Source: an uncultured Porphyromonas sp. (lineage in GTDB: Bacteria > Bacteroidota > Bacteroidia > Bacteroidales > Porphyromonadaceae). From it: 41,661 nucleotides of DNA. The notes under the pieces were generated by a model. The model was not told the DNA's origin and searched no databases. It worked only from the letters and a program-made list of their open reading frames with translations. Below, piece by piece: positions 8,619 through 16,436 of the stretch. The position numbers and the translations under genes were made by a program. The DNA lies in NCBI RefSeq assembly GCF_938046015.1, contig NZ_CALIXW010000018.1, positions 1-41,661 on the forward strand, read 5' to 3'. The stretch's first letter is position 1. Each line of letters begins with the position of its first letter.

Positions 8619-8926
8619 AACTGATCTGTGGGGCGGAGCGAAGGGACTGAGGAGGCAGAGCGAAGTGCCTGATGGAGCCGAGAAAAGTAATATAAGAATC
8701 GGAGAAAAGTTATATAATATTCGGCAGAAAGTTATATAATATTTGTCCGAAAGTTATATAACTTTTCCCGAGAACTTATATAATATCTCGGGAGAAGTAT
8801 TATTATATCCCGAGCAAAGTAATATAAGGTCTTGGCTGAAGTAATATAACTTCGGCGAGGAACTTATGGTACTTAGCGCGCCAAATTATATGGTTTCTCC
8901 CGCGAAGATCAGTACCTTTGCTCCAG
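8619..8926. repeat. 22-bp-period tandem array A
   Basis: Units begin exactly every 22 bp. Ten clear units start at 8685, 8707, 8729, 8751, 8773, 8795, 8817, 8839, 8861 and 8883. Degenerate units in the same phase start at 8619, 8641, 8663 and 8905. The core is AAGTWATATAAnnT; the unit at 8751 is a perfect 14-bp palindrome, AAGTTATATAACTT. The 8-nt spacers are G/C-rich, and neighbouring spacers can be complementary (CCCGAGA against TCTCGGG flanking the unit at 8773). The array is AT-rich against a GC-rich background. It runs into the promoter of the HU-like gene. Confidence 0.9.
8913..8920 (+). promoter_or_regulatory. -7 box (TACCTTTG) of the HU-like gene, inside the array
   Basis: TACCTTTG lies within the repeat unit starting at 8905 and about 87 nt before the chosen ATG at 9007. 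A good TTTG -33 box is not obvious; GGTTTC near 8892-8897 is the closest and is too near. Confidence 0.5.
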
Positions 8927-9006
8927 GTAATGCTTATGTCTCCTCGCGAGGCCTAGCCTCCGCCCGCGCTGAGATTCGTATCGGAGGCCCTAATCTATAT
9001 GATATC

Positions 9007-9429
9007 ATGGCAAGCAAAGCTATGCAGTACGTCCTCACCGAGCGTAAGTTCGTCCTCGGCAAGCACGCAGGGAAGGTCATGCAGGTGGCCAAGCCCACGG
9101 GACGCCGCTGCGTGGACTTCGAGCGCTTCTGCGAGCTCGTCGCCCGCGGTACCACCCTCAACTACGTCGAAGTACAGGCTGTGCTCAACCTCGCTGCTGA
9201 TATGGCGCGCGAACTGGTAGCGCAGGGCGAGATCGTCGACTATGGTCGCCTCGGACGCCTCAAGCCCACCTTCAAGAGCAAGGCCGTAGAGCTCGGTCAG
9301 CCCTTCAATCCCAATGTCCACATCGAGCGCCCCGCCGTCACACTCCTGCCCTCCAAGCAGTACTTCTCCCTCCACGACGTTAGCTACGAGCGCGTAGAGG
9401 CCTCGGGGCACAAGACGGCGAAGAAATAG
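9007..9429 (+). CDS. HU-family (HU-related) DNA-binding protein
   Basis: This 140-aa basic protein begins MASKAMQYVLTERKF, carries the HU/IHF-related fold (residues about 1-125) and ends in a basic tail (SGHKTAKK). It resembles the Bacteroidota 'histone-like DNA-binding' group, longer than classical 90-aa HU and often encoded in several copies. The frame is open up to an ATG at 8866, but that start would translate repeat array A and precede the -7 box at 8913, so ATG 9007 is chosen; ATG 9022 is the other option. The role is probably nucleoid structuring or local regulation. The tight link to array A raises the possibility that the protein binds the repeats, which is inference only. Confidence 0.85.
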   Translation: MASKAMQYVLTERKFVLGKHAGKVMQVAKPTGRRCVDFERFCELVARGTTLNYVEVQAVLNLAADMARELVAQGEIVDYGRLGRLKPTFKSKAVELGQPFNPNVHIERPAVTLLPSKQYFSLHDVSYERVEASGHKTAKK

Positions 9430-9527
9430 CCGCCCGCACCTCCCCCGGCCACGCCCCACGCCCCGAGGCCTAGGGCGCAGCAGCTCGAGGCGAACCTGCA
9501 TACCTACACTAAATACACAGAGCTACT

Positions 9528-11837
9528 ATGAAGCGATTCCTTGCCCTCCTTCTGCTCCTCTTCACACTTAGCCTCTCGGCGCAGCAGTCCGAGCTCATCG
9601 AGCTACGTGGCCGCCTCGTGGAGCGCGGCAGCGAGCGCCCCATCGTCTCGGCCATCCTGAGCCTCGAGCCCAGCACACCGCTGCCCGAGTACAGCGCGCT
9701 GCAGGCCGTCAGTGATGATCGGGGGCACTTCGTCCTCGCCGCTCCGCGTGGGCGCTACAGCCTCGTCCTGCAGTACCAAGGGCAGCGGCAGACGCTGCTG
9801 GCGGCACTCGAGCTCACCGAGCCCCGCGACCTCGGGGTGCTGAGCCCCGAGATCGCACGCCAGCTGAGCGCCGTCGAGGTGACGGCCGAGGCGCCTACCT
9901 TCCGCTATCAGGGCAGCCGTGTGGTCATCTCCGGCTCCCAGTGGAAGCAGGCCGCGGGCGGTACCGCGCTGACGATGCTACGGCAGCTACCCGGCATCAC
10001 CCAGCACGGAGACCAGCTGCCGCTGCTCTATGGCTTCACCGAGATGGCTATCTATGTCGATGGCCGCAGCACCAGTCACGCGCCGGTCGGCTCCGTCCTT
10101 GCCTTCCTCCAGAACCTGCCGATGGAGCAGGTCGAGAGCATTGAGCTGATCCTGCAGCCTATGGGGAGCTTCGACCGTGCCCCTGGGATCAACATACGCC
10201 GCCGCCGTCAGCTCAAGGACATGATGCTGCTCTTTGGACAAGGGAGCCTTATCCAGCAGCACTACCTCTCGGGGCACCTCGCCCTGCGCCTCGACCTAGA
10301 GCGCGGGCGGCACAGAGGCTACGGCTACTACAGCTTCAAGTCCCGTCACCGCCTGGAGACGCTGGATCTCACGCTCCGAGGGCGCGACTATCAGGACCGT
10401 CAGGAGCAGCGTCCGCGCCAGGTGCACCAGCTCGGGCTGGGCGATGAGCTGCAGCTGACCCAGGAGCAGCTCCTGGGGCTGCAGCTGCTCTATACACGGA
10501 CAGGAGACAAGCTTTACCACGGGAGCACGGCGCGCCAGCTCCAGGCGCAGCAGCTCTACTCGACGCTCTACCATCAGCTGCAGCGGGAGCACTTCATCTG
10601 GGAGACCTCGGCCGAGCTCAGTCTGCACGGGGATGAAGTGTCCTACCCAGGGCGTCAGCTCGATGGCGCCCCAGCAGGTATGGGAGATAATTCCCTCGAG
10701 CGGCGCGAGCGCAGCACGCTCTATCAGTTCAAGACAGGCATAGGCGCGATGCTTACCGAGAGCCTGCAGCTCAGCACTGGCGTCGAGCTCCAGGGGCTCG
10801 GCTACCGTCATCGCTACCAGCGCCAGAGCGAGGAGGGACGCGCCTCCGAGCACTATCTACGTGGCTTCGCTACGCTCAATCAGACGGTCGGCGCCTTCTC
10901 CTGGGAGCTGAGCCTGAGCCTGCTGACGGAGCGCCGACGCATCGAGCCTGCCGCGCCCTCTGGTACGCCCGCCCTCGACTACAAGCAGGACAAGGTCTAC
11001 TTCACCCCCTCCTTCCTCCTGGCCTATCAGCTCGCGCCACGCCATCGCCTGGAGCTGCAGCTCCTCAGCGACAAGGAGCGTCCCCAGCTCGGGAAGCTCA
11101 TGCCCTATGAGGGCTCAGTGAGCTCGCACCTCACCCGCACGGGGAACCCCGAGCTGCGCACTGCCCTCTGGCATCAGCTGCAGCTGGCCTATAGCTACCG
11201 CCGCGCCGCACGCCTCGAGCTCAGCTACCGCGATATGCGCCATCCGCTGGTGGAGGCGCTGGATGGGCTGACCCTTCGCCCGACGAACCTCGACTACACG
11301 CGCTACCTGCGTGCCCTCATCGCTCTGCCCCTACCGCTGTATCAGTCCAAGGGCTTCAGCTGGTGGGCGCAGACCTACCTCGTCGGGCAGCGTCAGTGGG
11401 ACGCGGGCTCGGTGCTGGGGACGCCCTTCTCCGCTGTGACGAATGCCGGCTACCTCATGCACAAGCATCAGCTGGGCCTCGCCGATAGCTGGTACCTAGA
11501 TCTGAGCTTCACCTACTACAGTGCGCTACGCTACCAGCTCTTCGCCATGCAGCCGCAGTACTTTGTCGATGGCAGCCTCAGCCACGTGCGTGGGCCGCTG
11601 CGCATCGAGCTCGCGGCGCATGACCTCTTCGGGACGAACAAGGCCCGCGGCCGCTATGATGTCGGCGCGACGCAGCTGGACTTCGTCAACAAGTGGTATA
11701 CGCCACAGGTCTCCCTGAGCCTCTACTACAGCTTCGGCTCGCGTAAGCTGAAGGAGAACAAGCTGCGCCAGGAAGAGCAAGCAGACCGTCTCCGCAGCGG
11801 CGCCGAAGATGGCCTCCAGGTGACGACAGGTCACTAG
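9528..11837 (+). CDS. TonB-receptor-like outer-membrane beta-barrel protein
   Basis: This 769-aa protein has a signal peptide (MKRFLALLLLLFTLSLSAQ). It continues with a carboxypeptidase-regulatory-like beta-sandwich (about 24-105), a plug-like region (about 112-215: LTMLRQLPGITQ, MAIYVDGR, VESIELILQP) and a C-terminal barrel of roughly 550 residues rich in alternating aromatic strands. The C-terminal extension after the last strand (SLYYSFGSRK) is charged. It belongs with the 'outer membrane beta-barrel family protein' group that lacks a standard TonB box, so true TonB dependence is uncertain. No substrate-binding lipoprotein partner is adjacent. It follows the HU-like gene by 98 nt and ends in front of a strong terminator, so it is probably its own unit. 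Confidence 0.75.
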   Translation: MKRFLALLLLLFTLSLSAQQSELIELRGRLVERGSERPIVSAILSLEPSTPLPEYSALQAVSDDRGHFVLAAPRGRYSLVLQYQGQRQTLLAALELTEPRDLGVLSPEIARQLSAVEVTAEAPTFRYQGSRVVISGSQWKQAAGGTALTMLRQLPGITQHGDQLPLLYGFTEMAIYVDGRSTSHAPVGSVLAFLQNLPMEQVESIELILQPMGSFDRAPGINIRRRRQLKDMMLLFGQGSLIQQHYLSGHLALRLDLERGRHRGYGYYSFKSRHRLETLDLTLRGRDYQDRQEQRPRQVHQLGLGDELQLTQEQLLGLQLLYTRTGDKLYHGSTARQLQAQQLYSTLYHQLQREHFIWETSAELSLHGDEVSYPGRQLDGAPAGMGDNSLERRERSTLYQFKTGIGAMLTESLQLSTGVELQGLGYRHRYQRQSEEGRASEHYLRGFATLNQTVGAFSWELSLSLLTERRRIEPAAPSGTPALDYKQDKVYFTPSFLLAYQLAPRHRLELQLLSDKERPQLGKLMPYEGSVSSHLTRTGNPELRTALWHQLQLAYSYRRAARLELSYRDMRHPLVEALDGLTLRPTNLDYTRYLRALIALPLPLYQSKGFSWWAQTYLVGQRQWDAGSVLGTPFSAVTNAGYLMHKHQLGLADSWYLDLSFTYYSALRYQLFAMQPQYFVDGSLSHVRGPLRIELAAHDLFGTNKARGRYDVGATQLDFVNKWYTPQVSLSLYYSFGSRKLKENKLRQEEQADRLRSGAEDGLQVTTGH

Positions 11838-11889
11838 CCCTGTCCCGCCGCCTTTCCCTTCGCCTCGCCTCCTAGGCTCAGGCCTCAAA

Positions 11890-11938
11890 GCAAGCCCCCC
11901 GCCACACTGCTCTCGGAGCAGTGCGGCGGGGGGCTTGC
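11890..11938. terminator. Bidirectional terminator hairpin
   Basis: Very stable inverted repeat: GCAAGCCCCCCGCCACACTG (from 11890) pairs with its complement ending at 11938, with one mismatch and a TCG loop. It lies between converging genes (stops at 11837 on + and 11983 on -). Confidence 0.85.
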
Positions 11939-11982
11939 TATTATAGGTGGGGGCGGGAAGCTGCCTCGCTGAGGGGCGCGCC

Positions 11983-13203
11983 TTAGCGCTCGGGGCGGAA
12001 GCCGATGACCGTCAGCGGCAGCACGGGAGCCTCATCGCCGAAGGCTAGGTCCCCGACGGAGACGAGCGCGATCTGTAGGTAGAGCTTCGTACCCTCCTGC
12101 TTGGCGGAGCGCAGCTCGAAGCGGGGACGCTTGAGCCACAGGTCACGGGCAGCTCCGCGCTGCTCATTGCCGCCGTAGATCACTTGCTTGCTCTCGTCCC
12201 AAGTCAGGTCGACGAGGCTTCGGCTGACCTTGAGGCCGAACTGCAGGTACTCCTCGCGCAGCCAGCTCCCTTGGCGCTGCTTGAGGCGCTGCAGTAGGCT
12301 GGCCTCGTCCGTAGCGCCCTTGGTTAGGCTGTAGAGCTTCGTCCCTAGACCCGACTTATGGACGAGGGTGAGCTCCGAGCCGAGGTTACTGAGGGCCTTG
12401 AAGCCCGATAGCTCGTAGTTCAGTACGGCTAGGATGTCGTCGCCCGTCGTACCGATGCGCGTCACCTGCACGCGGAAGCTGAGGCTGTGGCTCGTCTCAG
12501 ACTGCTGCTTGCTCCCCGAGATGAGCTGCACGGCATACTTGCTGCGGTCGTAGCTGAGGAGCTCGCCCATGTAGACATCTAGGTACTCATAGACGCCAGC
12601 TAGGTAATGCTTGGGGGCGAAGTCCGACTGCAGCTGGACGAACTGGCCGAAGTAGGCGTGGCGGTCGAAGGGCAGGTAGAGCGTCTCACTCGGTACGCCC
12701 TTGTAGCTCAGGACGAGGGCGAACTGACCTCTGCTCCCCTCCGTAGGCTGGTAGCTGAGGGACTGGAGCTTGACCTCCTTGCGCTCTGCCTCCGTGAGGG
12801 TGTAGGTCTTACCCTCGACGGTGGAGCTCGTGAGCTTCAGTAGCGGTAGGAGCTGCTCGAGGCCGATAGCCTCCTTCTTGCCCTCGGCGTAGTAGGCGTC
12901 GAAGGGCAGAGCCTTGAGGTACTGGGCAGTGCTGACGGTCCAAGCTGCCTGCAGGCGCTTGGCTAGGGTATAGTCGCTGGGGCGCTCCTGCTTGGGTTCG
13001 TCTGGCTTGGGGGTGTCGGGTTGCTTGGGTTCCGTGGGCTGCTCGGGCTTCTTAGGCTCTTCGGGCTTGGGCTGCTCGGGCTGGCCGGGCTGGGGCTGTT
13101 CCTTCTTCGGGTCCTCGGGCTTAGGCTGAGGCGTGGGCTCGTCCTTGCGGCAGCTCGCTAGGAGCGTCAGGGCGGCAAGGCCGTACACTAGATGCTTCTT
13201 CAT
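11983..13203 (-). CDS. Lipoprotein with Pro/Lys/Glu/Gln-rich linker, function unknown
   Basis: From the Met at 13203 the protein is 406 aa with a lipoprotein signal ending LLASC (Cys18). ATGs at 13215 and 13209 are also in frame but fall at the predicted transcription start. Residues about 19-75 are a low-complexity linker of repeated P-K-P-E-E/Q units, such as EQPKPEEPKKPEQPTEPK, well suited to span surface polysaccharide. The remaining 330 residues form an alternating alpha/beta-looking domain that I do not recognise; it includes LPFDAYYAEGKK and LPFDRHAYFGQF. The build (lipid anchor, flexible spacer, globular head) suggests a surface-exposed or periplasmic lipoprotein. It is monocistronic and converges on the barrel gene across a shared terminator. 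Confidence 0.7.
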   Translation of the reverse strand: MKKHLVYGLAALTLLASCRKDEPTPQPKPEDPKKEQPQPGQPEQPKPEEPKKPEQPTEPKQPDTPKPDEPKQERPSDYTLAKRLQAAWTVSTAQYLKALPFDAYYAEGKKEAIGLEQLLPLLKLTSSTVEGKTYTLTEAERKEVKLQSLSYQPTEGSRGQFALVLSYKGVPSETLYLPFDRHAYFGQFVQLQSDFAPKHYLAGVYEYLDVYMGELLSYDRSKYAVQLISGSKQQSETSHSLSFRVQVTRIGTTGDDILAVLNYELSGFKALSNLGSELTLVHKSGLGTKLYSLTKGATDEASLLQRLKQRQGSWLREEYLQFGLKVSRSLVDLTWDESKQVIYGGNEQRGAARDLWLKRPRFELRSAKQEGTKLYLQIALVSVGDLAFGDEAPVLPLTVIGFRPER

Positions 13204-13219
13204 ACTCATAATCAACGTG

Positions 13220-13227
13220 CAAAGGTA
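13220..13227 (-). promoter_or_regulatory. -7 box (TACCTTTG) of the Pro-rich lipoprotein gene
   Basis: Minus-strand TACCTTTG ends 16 nt before the ATG at 13203, implying a very short leader. The -33 position falls inside the inverted repeat at 13243-13282, and no TTTG is seen there. Confidence 0.5.
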
Positions 13228-13242
13228 ACGAATTGCTATAAA

Positions 13243-13282
13243 AGGAGCGCTACCCTAGTCCAAAAGTCAGGGTAGCGCTCCT
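13243..13282. repeat. 14-bp inverted repeat over the -33 region
   Basis: Perfect arms AGGAGCGCTACCCT (13243-13256) and AGGGTAGCGCTCCT (13269-13282) with a 12-nt loop. The repeat overlaps the position where a -33 element should lie for the lipoprotein promoter. It could be an operator or a terminator of + strand transcription; no + gene ends here. Confidence 0.7.
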
Positions 13283-13447
13283 CGGCTTTTGCTGGGGTAA
13301 GCCCGTCCCTTTGCTTCGCTATCTGAGGGCTTGCCATGCGCGTCCGTGTGTGGGCGAAGGCACCTCCTGTACGTAGCCGTGGGCGTGGAGTGCGTCAGCT
13401 AAAGGGACGCAGCGGCTGGACACGTCAAGCGCCTTGTCTCAGCTCTC
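13283..13447. other. Intergenic DNA without a gene
   Basis: No credible ORF or RNA gene is seen. The last 22 nt (from 13426) look like a degenerate unit in phase with array B. Confidence 0.5.
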
Positions 13448-13535
13448 TGAGGAATATCCCTCGGCGCGCTGACTGATAGCCCTCAGCCCCGCGACAGACG
13501 TCTCTCAGTGCGCTGACTGATATCCCTCACGGGTA
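13448..13535. repeat. 22-bp-period tandem array B
   Basis: Four units start at 13448, 13470, 13492 and 13514, each 22 bp. The consensus core is TGACTGATATCCCTCAG followed by GC-rich bases. The third unit is the most diverged. The period is the same as array A, and the core sequence is related to array D. Confidence 0.85.
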
Positions 13536-13565
13536 CTCCGCCTTAGCTCGCCTCTAGATGCAGCG

Positions 13566-13634
13566 AGCCCTACAGAGGCGACACGCACCGCGCGAGCTGA
13601 TCGCTCGGGGAGGATGTGTCGCCTCTGTAGGGCT
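13566..13634 (-). terminator. Long hairpin downstream of the GH92 operon
   Basis: Perfect 19-bp arms AGCCCTACAGAGGCGACAC (13566-13584) and GTGTCGCCTCTGTAGGGCT (13616-13634). The 31-nt loop holds a small inner hairpin (CGAGC/GCTCG). It lies 53 nt after the GH92 stop on the minus strand. No U-tract follows, so a terminator or 3'-end stabiliser role is inferred. Confidence 0.55.
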
Positions 13635-13686
13635 CTATTCTTGGGGGCTTCTCGCAGGGCCTAGGCCCTACCTGCCCTTAGGGGGA

Positions 13687-15981
13687 CTAGCGACGAGGCT
13701 GCGTACCCATCTGGATCTCGAGCTTGCCGCCAGCCTTCAGATCAGCATGCCCGAAGCGCAGCTCGCGCGTGATGTCGCGGCCGTTGATCTTGGCCGACTG
13801 GACGTACTTGGCCTCCTTGCTATTGCCCTTGACCTCGATGACGAACTTACCCCCAGGCAGCTGGAGTGTCGCCTTGTCCACCAGCGGGCGGCCGATGACG
13901 TACTCTGCCTTACCCGGGCATACCTGGTAGAAGCCGAGCGAGCTGAGGATATACCAGGCCGACATCTGCCCGCAGTCCTCGTTGCCGATGATGCCCTCGG
14001 GCGTCGGCTGGTAGAAGTGGCGGAGCACGGTGTCGAGGATGGCCTGACCTTTGTGGGGACTGTCGGTATAGTTGTAGAGGTAGGCGATGTGGTGGCTGGG
14101 CTCGTTGCCGTGGGCGTACTGGCCGATGAGGCCCGTGATGTCGCCCGACTGCTCGGCGCCGTCGATGCGCGAGGAGGTGGTGAAGAGCGTGTCGAGGTTG
14201 GCCTCCAGCACCTGCTTACCGCCCATCAGCTGGAGGAAGCCCTCCATATCGTGCGGGGCGTAGAAGCTCCACTGGTAGGCATTACCCTCGGTGTAGTCGC
14301 TCTTCCCGTGGGCGGAGAAGCGGGGATTGAAGGGCGTGCGGAAGCTGCCGTCACCCATCACGGGACGCATGAGGCGCGTCTCGTGGTCCCAGTAGCGTCT
14401 GTAGTAGAGGCCGCGCTTGTCGTACTCCTTGGCTACGTCCTTGAGGCCTGCTGCCTCGGCGATACGGGCGATGCACCAGTCGTCGTAGGCCATCTCGACA
14501 CCCCAGCTGACACTCTCGGGTACGGAGTCGGCGGGCACGAAGCCGTAGCGCTCCTTGTAGTAGGGGTGACGGGTGATGAGGTCGAGCTCTCGGGTGCCGG
14601 CGAACTTGCGTGCCAGATCCTCGCGGTAAATGCTGCTGCGCTGGGCAGCCTCTGTCCACAGCTTGAGGTCTTCGCCCGAGGCGAGCCCCTTGGCCACGAG
14701 GTCCGCTAGGATGCTCACCGAGTGATAGCCCGGCATGCAGCCCGTATAGTTGGAGGCTAGCGGCCAGCGGGGGAGGATCGTCCCCTCCTGGTAGTCACTG
14801 ATGAGGCTGCGTCCGTAGCGTAGGGCGCGCTCGGGCTCGATGATCGTCAGCAGCGGGTGCAGCGCACGGTAGGTATCCCAGAGGGAGAAGACGGTATAGT
14901 GCCCGTCGGCGGGGTCGGCATTGCGGTGGAGCTGCTTGTCCATGCCGCGGAAGGTACCATCGACATCCTGGTAATTATAGGGCGCGATGTGGGCATGGTA
15001 TAGGGCGGTGTAGAAGTTGCGTAGCACGGAGCTATCCGCGGTCTCGATCTCGATCTTGCTGAGGACCTCGCTCCAGATACGGCGGCTGTCCTGGTGCACG
15101 GCGTCGAAGTCCCAGTGGGGGAGCTCCGCGGCGAGGTTCTTCTCCGCCTGCTCGGGCGAGCTGGGGGAGATGCCGACCTTCACCAGTACGGGCTCGGAGC
15201 CCTGGGGAAGGTAGAGGTGCAGCTTGAGGTCGGCCGTGTCGCCGCTGGTGCTGTAGCCTGGCTGGATGCGACTGCGTACCCCATCGCGCCAGAGGGCGAG
15301 GCTATCTGCGGGGCGGCTGAGGTGCAGGGTATAGCTCAGCTGATGATGCTCGGCCCAGCCCTTGGTGTAGTAGGTGCCGCGGATGGTGGAGTCATTGATG
15401 AGCTCGAGGTCATTGCCTACGACCTTATGCCCCCAGTTGGGCTGGAGGATATGCCCGAGGTCCAGGAGCAGCTTGCGGTCGGTGCTGTCGCTATAGGTGG
15501 CGCGCATGAGGCCGACGCGCTCCGTGCAGGTGAGCTCGGTACGGATACCGAAGTTCGCCAGCTCTACGGCATAGTAGCCAGGGCTAGCCTGCTCGTCCTT
15601 CTTGGCGAAGCGTGCCACGGGCTTGAGGCTATCTGCGCCGCTGTAGGGCAGGACGGCGACGTCACCGAGATCCCCCACGCCCGTACCCGAGAGATGGGTG
15701 AGGCTGAAGGCGTAGATGGTGCTGTCGGTCGCGTGGTAGCCGCTGCTGGCATCCCAGCCGATGAGGTGCGTGTCGGGACTGAACTGCACCATCGCATTGG
15801 GGCGAGTAGCCCCAGGGAAGGTGTGCCCGTGCTCTCCCGTGCCGATGAAGGGATCGACGAAGGAGAGCAGACGGTCGCTCGGCCCGGGCTGCTGGCTCGA
15901 GGTGGAGCAGGCGCTGAGGCCGGCAAGGGCGAGGGCCAGCAGAGGGAGCTGGCGAAGTCTATGCTTGGTCTGTGGCTGCAT
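13687..15981 (-). CDS. GH92 alpha-mannosidase lipoprotein
   Basis: This 764-aa protein has a lipoprotein signal (LAGLSAC, Cys25). The N-terminal domain opens with SFVDPFIGTGEHGHTFPGA, a hallmark of GH92, and continues with LTHLSGTGVGDLGDV. The C-terminal (alpha/alpha)6 catalytic domain contains HGNEPSHHIAYLYNY and GNEDCGQMSAWYILSSLGFY, the conserved GH92 acid/base and Ca2+-site regions. GH92 enzymes are Ca2+-dependent exo-alpha-mannosidases (often alpha-1,2) that trim high-mannose N-glycans. It is the last gene of a compact minus-strand operon (12 nt after SufE), an unusual place for a glycosidase. Its natural partners are likely the GH18 PUL at 33545-41610. Confidence 0.93.
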   Translation of the reverse strand: MQPQTKHRLRQLPLLALALAGLSACSTSSQQPGPSDRLLSFVDPFIGTGEHGHTFPGATRPNAMVQFSPDTHLIGWDASSGYHATDSTIYAFSLTHLSGTGVGDLGDVAVLPYSGADSLKPVARFAKKDEQASPGYYAVELANFGIRTELTCTERVGLMRATYSDSTDRKLLLDLGHILQPNWGHKVVGNDLELINDSTIRGTYYTKGWAEHHQLSYTLHLSRPADSLALWRDGVRSRIQPGYSTSGDTADLKLHLYLPQGSEPVLVKVGISPSSPEQAEKNLAAELPHWDFDAVHQDSRRIWSEVLSKIEIETADSSVLRNFYTALYHAHIAPYNYQDVDGTFRGMDKQLHRNADPADGHYTVFSLWDTYRALHPLLTIIEPERALRYGRSLISDYQEGTILPRWPLASNYTGCMPGYHSVSILADLVAKGLASGEDLKLWTEAAQRSSIYREDLARKFAGTRELDLITRHPYYKERYGFVPADSVPESVSWGVEMAYDDWCIARIAEAAGLKDVAKEYDKRGLYYRRYWDHETRLMRPVMGDGSFRTPFNPRFSAHGKSDYTEGNAYQWSFYAPHDMEGFLQLMGGKQVLEANLDTLFTTSSRIDGAEQSGDITGLIGQYAHGNEPSHHIAYLYNYTDSPHKGQAILDTVLRHFYQPTPEGIIGNEDCGQMSAWYILSSLGFYQVCPGKAEYVIGRPLVDKATLQLPGGKFVIEVKGNSKEAKYVQSAKINGRDITRELRFGHADLKAGGKLEIQMGTQPRR

Positions 15982-15993
15982 GAGGATATGGGT

Positions 15994-16416
15994 TTAGCCT
16001 TGGGCGGCGAAGGTGGCGGCGAAGAGACGCATCTGTCGGAGCATGGCCACGAGCCCGTTGGAGCGCGTCGGGGAGAGGTGCTCTGAGAGGCCGATCTCCT
16101 TGATGAAGTACAGCTCGCTATTGATGATGTCCTCGGGGCGCTGATTGTCAAGCACCCTCAGCAGCAGGCTGACGATCCCCTTGACGATGAGGGCATCGCT
16201 CTCCCCGCGGTAGTGGACACGCTCGCCATCGTAGCTGGCGGTGATCCACACACGGCTCTGGCAGCCCTCGATGAGGTTGGTCGGCGTCTTGTCCGTCTCG
16301 GGTAGCGGTGCTAGCTCACCCCCGAGATCGATGAGCAGGGCATATCGGTCCATCCAGTCATCGAGTGCTGCGAAGTCCTCGATGATCTCGTCCTGTAGTT
16401 CCTTGATTGTTGGCAT
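15994..16416 (-). CDS. sufE: SufE-family sulfur-acceptor protein
   Basis: This 140-aa protein covers the full SufE/CsdE fold. The sulfur-accepting Cys52 is in the conserved EGCQSRVW motif, and YRGESDALIVKGIVSLLL matches the family core. By family knowledge it takes persulfide sulfur from SufS and stimulates Fe-S cluster assembly by the Suf system. No sufBCDS genes are nearby. It lies 20 nt downstream of the glutaminyl cyclase gene and 12 nt upstream of the GH92 gene in the same transcript. Confidence 0.92.
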   Translation of the reverse strand: MPTIKELQDEIIEDFAALDDWMDRYALLIDLGGELAPLPETDKTPTNLIEGCQSRVWITASYDGERVHYRGESDALIVKGIVSLLLRVLDNQRPEDIINSELYFIKEIGLSEHLSPTRSNGLVAMLRQMRLFAATFAAQG

Positions 16417-16436
16417 TGCCTAGTTCTTACTTGCGT

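Noticed and set aside
8619..8926. CRISPR array
   Set aside because: The period is only 22 bp with 8-nt spacers, the repeats are imperfect, and no cas genes are present.
8866..9006. N-terminal extension of the HU-like protein from ATG 8866
   Set aside because: It would translate repeat units and lies upstream of the -7 box; the family-like sequence begins at 9007.
13558..14709. + strand open frame (383 codons) opposite the GH92 gene
   Set aside because: It is an antisense shadow of a clear GH92 enzyme; its composition is typical of reversed GC-rich coding DNA.
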